Positions 62,574-64,000 of a DNA stretch of 64,000 nucleotides are shown here, piece by piece. How positions within the stretch are numbered: position 1 is the stretch's first letter; every line of letters begins with the position of its first letter. Position numbers and translations under genes: made by a program. This stretch comes from Alteriqipengyuania lutimaris (GTDB taxonomy: Bacteria; Pseudomonadota; Alphaproteobacteria; Sphingomonadales; Sphingomonadaceae). The stretch lies in the NCBI RefSeq assembly GCF_003363135.1, contig NZ_QRBB01000001.1, forward strand, positions 1,054,001 to 1,118,000. Direction: 5' to 3'. The notes beneath the pieces were generated by a model. It was not told the DNA's origin. It saw only the letters and a program-made list of their open reading frames with translations, and did no database searches.

Positions 62574-63074
62574 ATGCGTATCGCATCGCTGGGCGGACTG
62601 GCCCTGTGCTTGATCCCGCTCCTTTCGGGCTGCGGTGAGACGCCGTACGCTCCCGAGGTCGGGGAGGACGCGCCGCTGGAGGGCGACATCCGGTTGCAGC
62701 CTGGCCTCTACCGGATGCAGATCACCATCGGCGGCCCGCAAGGCGGCCCGACAGGCAGCCAGTTCGCCGACGATACGACCTGCCTCACTGCCGAAGACGT
62801 CGCGGGCGGGAATCGGGACATGCTGCTTGCCATGCAGGGGCGCGGTTCCTGCCGCTTCGAGACCTATAATCTCGACGGGGAGACGCTCGACGCGGTGATG
62901 GTCTGCGCGGGCGACGGCTTCCAGCCGGAGACGACGGCGCGGATTTCCGGCACGGTCACCCCGACGGCGACCGACCTGACGATGAGCGTGGAGGGCTTCG
63001 GCGAGGGCGCCGGGGGTGTCGAGATGCAGGTCGCGAGCGAGCGGATCGGCGATTGTCCCGCGGACGCGGAATGA
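62574..63074 (+). CDS. Second DUF3617-family lipoprotein
   Basis: A 166-residue lipoprotein: signal MRIASLGGLALCLIPLLSGC with Cys20 lipidated, then a DUF3617 domain (about 40-163) with LQPGLYRMQITIGG and the ending ERIGDCPADAE, which matches the end RRIGDCPG of the upstream paralogue. Function of the family is unknown. It lacks the calcium-type loop of its neighbour. It probably shares the promoter of that gene. Confidence 0.82.
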   Translation: MRIASLGGLALCLIPLLSGCGETPYAPEVGEDAPLEGDIRLQPGLYRMQITIGGPQGGPTGSQFADDTTCLTAEDVAGGNRDMLLAMQGRGSCRFETYNLDGETLDAVMVCAGDGFQPETTARISGTVTPTATDLTMSVEGFGEGAGGVEMQVASERIGDCPADAE

Positions 63075-63160
63075 CCCGCGCGTCCCCGCCGGACGGCGGA
63101 TGAACCAAACCAACATATGCTGTTCCGGAAACCCTAACCCGAAAATGGCATTGTGAGAGT

Positions 63161-64000
63161 GTGCGCATACAACTTCCGACACTGCGGCCGACCGCACAGG
63201 AAGCGTCCCCATCGGGCGCGATCCTGGGCGTGCCTGGCTTCACTGCGCTCGCCGACAGCGAATGGGCGCGTCGGCTCGAGCTCGCGCGCGAACCCGATCC
63301 CGACGGTGCGCGCAGCCCCCGGCTCTGGTACCTGATCCGCGAACTCGGCTACCTTCTCGAACCCTTGCGGCGGCTGTACCGCAGTCTGTTCAAGCCTTTC
63401 CGCCTCGCACAGGCCGCACGCCCCCGGATGGTGATGATCCTGCCCGGCTTCGGCACCAATCCGATCAAGATGCGCTACTTCGCCCGCCGGCTCGAAGATG
63501 CGGGACACACTGTCAAGCGCTGGGGCTGCGGCTATAACTGGGGCTTTTCGGACGAACTGTTCGGCCAGCTGGAAGAGCGTCTGCTCGACCTGCACTCACG
63601 AGCCGGTGAACCCGTGGTGCTGGTGGGATGGAGCCTCGGCGGGCTCTACGCACGGGAACTTGCCAAGCGGCAGCCGGACGCCGTCGCCAAGGTGATTTCG
63701 ATGGGCTCGCCCTTTTCCGGGTCCCCGCGCGCCAACAATGTGTGGCGGATCTATCAGATGGTCGCCGGTCACCGGATCGCCGATGTGAAGCTCGCCGGTC
63801 AGCTTTCGAGCAAGCCCCCGGTCGAGACGGTGGCGCTCTGGAGCCCGCGCGACGGTGCGATCGACCCGCGCTCCGCCGCAGGCTATCCGGGCGAGCGTGA
63901 CCGGGCCGTGGCGCTGCGATGCAGCCACATGGGCTTTTCCTATGCGCCCGAGGCGATCCGCGCGGTGGCGCGGGAAATCGATCGGGCCGCCACCGTCTGA
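63161..64000 (+). CDS. Alpha/beta-hydrolase (lipase/esterase-like)
   Basis: A 279-residue cytosolic hydrolase with the nucleophile serine in VGWSLGG (about 152-158), an oxyanion stretch MVMILPGFGTNP near 90-101 and a candidate catalytic histidine in CSHMGFSYAPEA near residue 257. An N-terminal region of about 85 residues precedes the fold and may form a lid or membrane-proximal helix. The start is GTG 63161; the stop TGA is the last codon of the window. Substrate unknown. Confidence 0.85.
   Translation: MRIQLPTLRPTAQEASPSGAILGVPGFTALADSEWARRLELAREPDPDGARSPRLWYLIRELGYLLEPLRRLYRSLFKPFRLAQAARPRMVMILPGFGTNPIKMRYFARRLEDAGHTVKRWGCGYNWGFSDELFGQLEERLLDLHSRAGEPVVLVGWSLGGLYARELAKRQPDAVAKVISMGSPFSGSPRANNVWRIYQMVAGHRIADVKLAGQLSSKPPVETVALWSPRDGAIDPRSAAGYPGERDRAVALRCSHMGFSYAPEAIRAVAREIDRAATV

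Overview
The window is chromosomal DNA of an alphaproteobacterium, most likely Sphingomonadales and probably family Erythrobacteraceae. The evidence is high GC content, large TonB-dependent receptors (one Oar-like), an NDUFA12-type complex I subunit, a mitofilin-like protein next to hemC-hemD, a HWE-kinase bacteriophytochrome, DUF3617/DUF2155/DUF421/DUF389 proteins, and gene order typical of marine or aerobic sphingomonads. I see no rRNA, prophage, insertion sequence or CRISPR array. There is one tRNA gene (Trp, CCA).

Layout. 1-5.6 kb: trehalose genes (GH15 hydrolase, cut by the window edge, and otsA), a queuosine-precursor transporter, a nucleoside transporter and a 2OG-Fe(II) oxygenase. 5.9-13.4 kb: an Oar-like TonB receptor with a TonB-like protein, then a bacteriophytochrome and its heme oxygenase. 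13.5-17.4 kb: a PHA-system protein, an XpaC/TelA pair and a DUF389 membrane protein. 17.5-23.3 kb: a fatty acyl-AMP ligase, recX, small envelope lipoproteins, NDUFA12, aat, tRNA-Trp, glyoxalase I and a 49-residue protein. 23.3-32 kb: a sodium/alanine symporter, secE-nusG, then a roughly 4.5-kb block of glycosidases and a CPBP protease separating nusG from rplK-rplA. 32-42 kb: glycan-related acetyltransferase and deacetylase, a CinA-type protein, a Baeyer-Villiger-type monooxygenase, a second TonB receptor, DUF421, the last two steps of tyrosine/homogentisate breakdown and a glutaryl-CoA-type dehydrogenase. 42-52.5 kb: a lone receiver protein, an envelope group (OmpA-like, a 43-residue membrane protein, HhH protein, VWA lipoprotein), tsaD-gpsA-flippase and hemC-hemD-mitofilin. 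52.5-64 kb: a UbiH-type hydroxylase, dsbD, a lipoprotein, an S10 peptidase, CIA30, a hicA-hicB-higA-like toxin-antitoxin set, a 35-residue membrane peptide, uvrB, two DUF3617 lipoproteins and an alpha/beta hydrolase.

Most genes are housekeeping or metabolic and tightly packed, with many 1-14-bp overlaps. The points most worth following up are: the toxin-antitoxin set, in which a short HicB is followed by a separate HTH protein; the three small proteins; the cluster of GGGTGACAC palindromes ahead of rplK; 15-bp in-frame tandem repeats at the 3' ends of two genes; the EF-hand loop in a DUF3617 lipoprotein; and the light-sensing phytochrome/heme-oxygenase pair. All functions are inferred by reading the sequence and recalling protein families; no database search was run.
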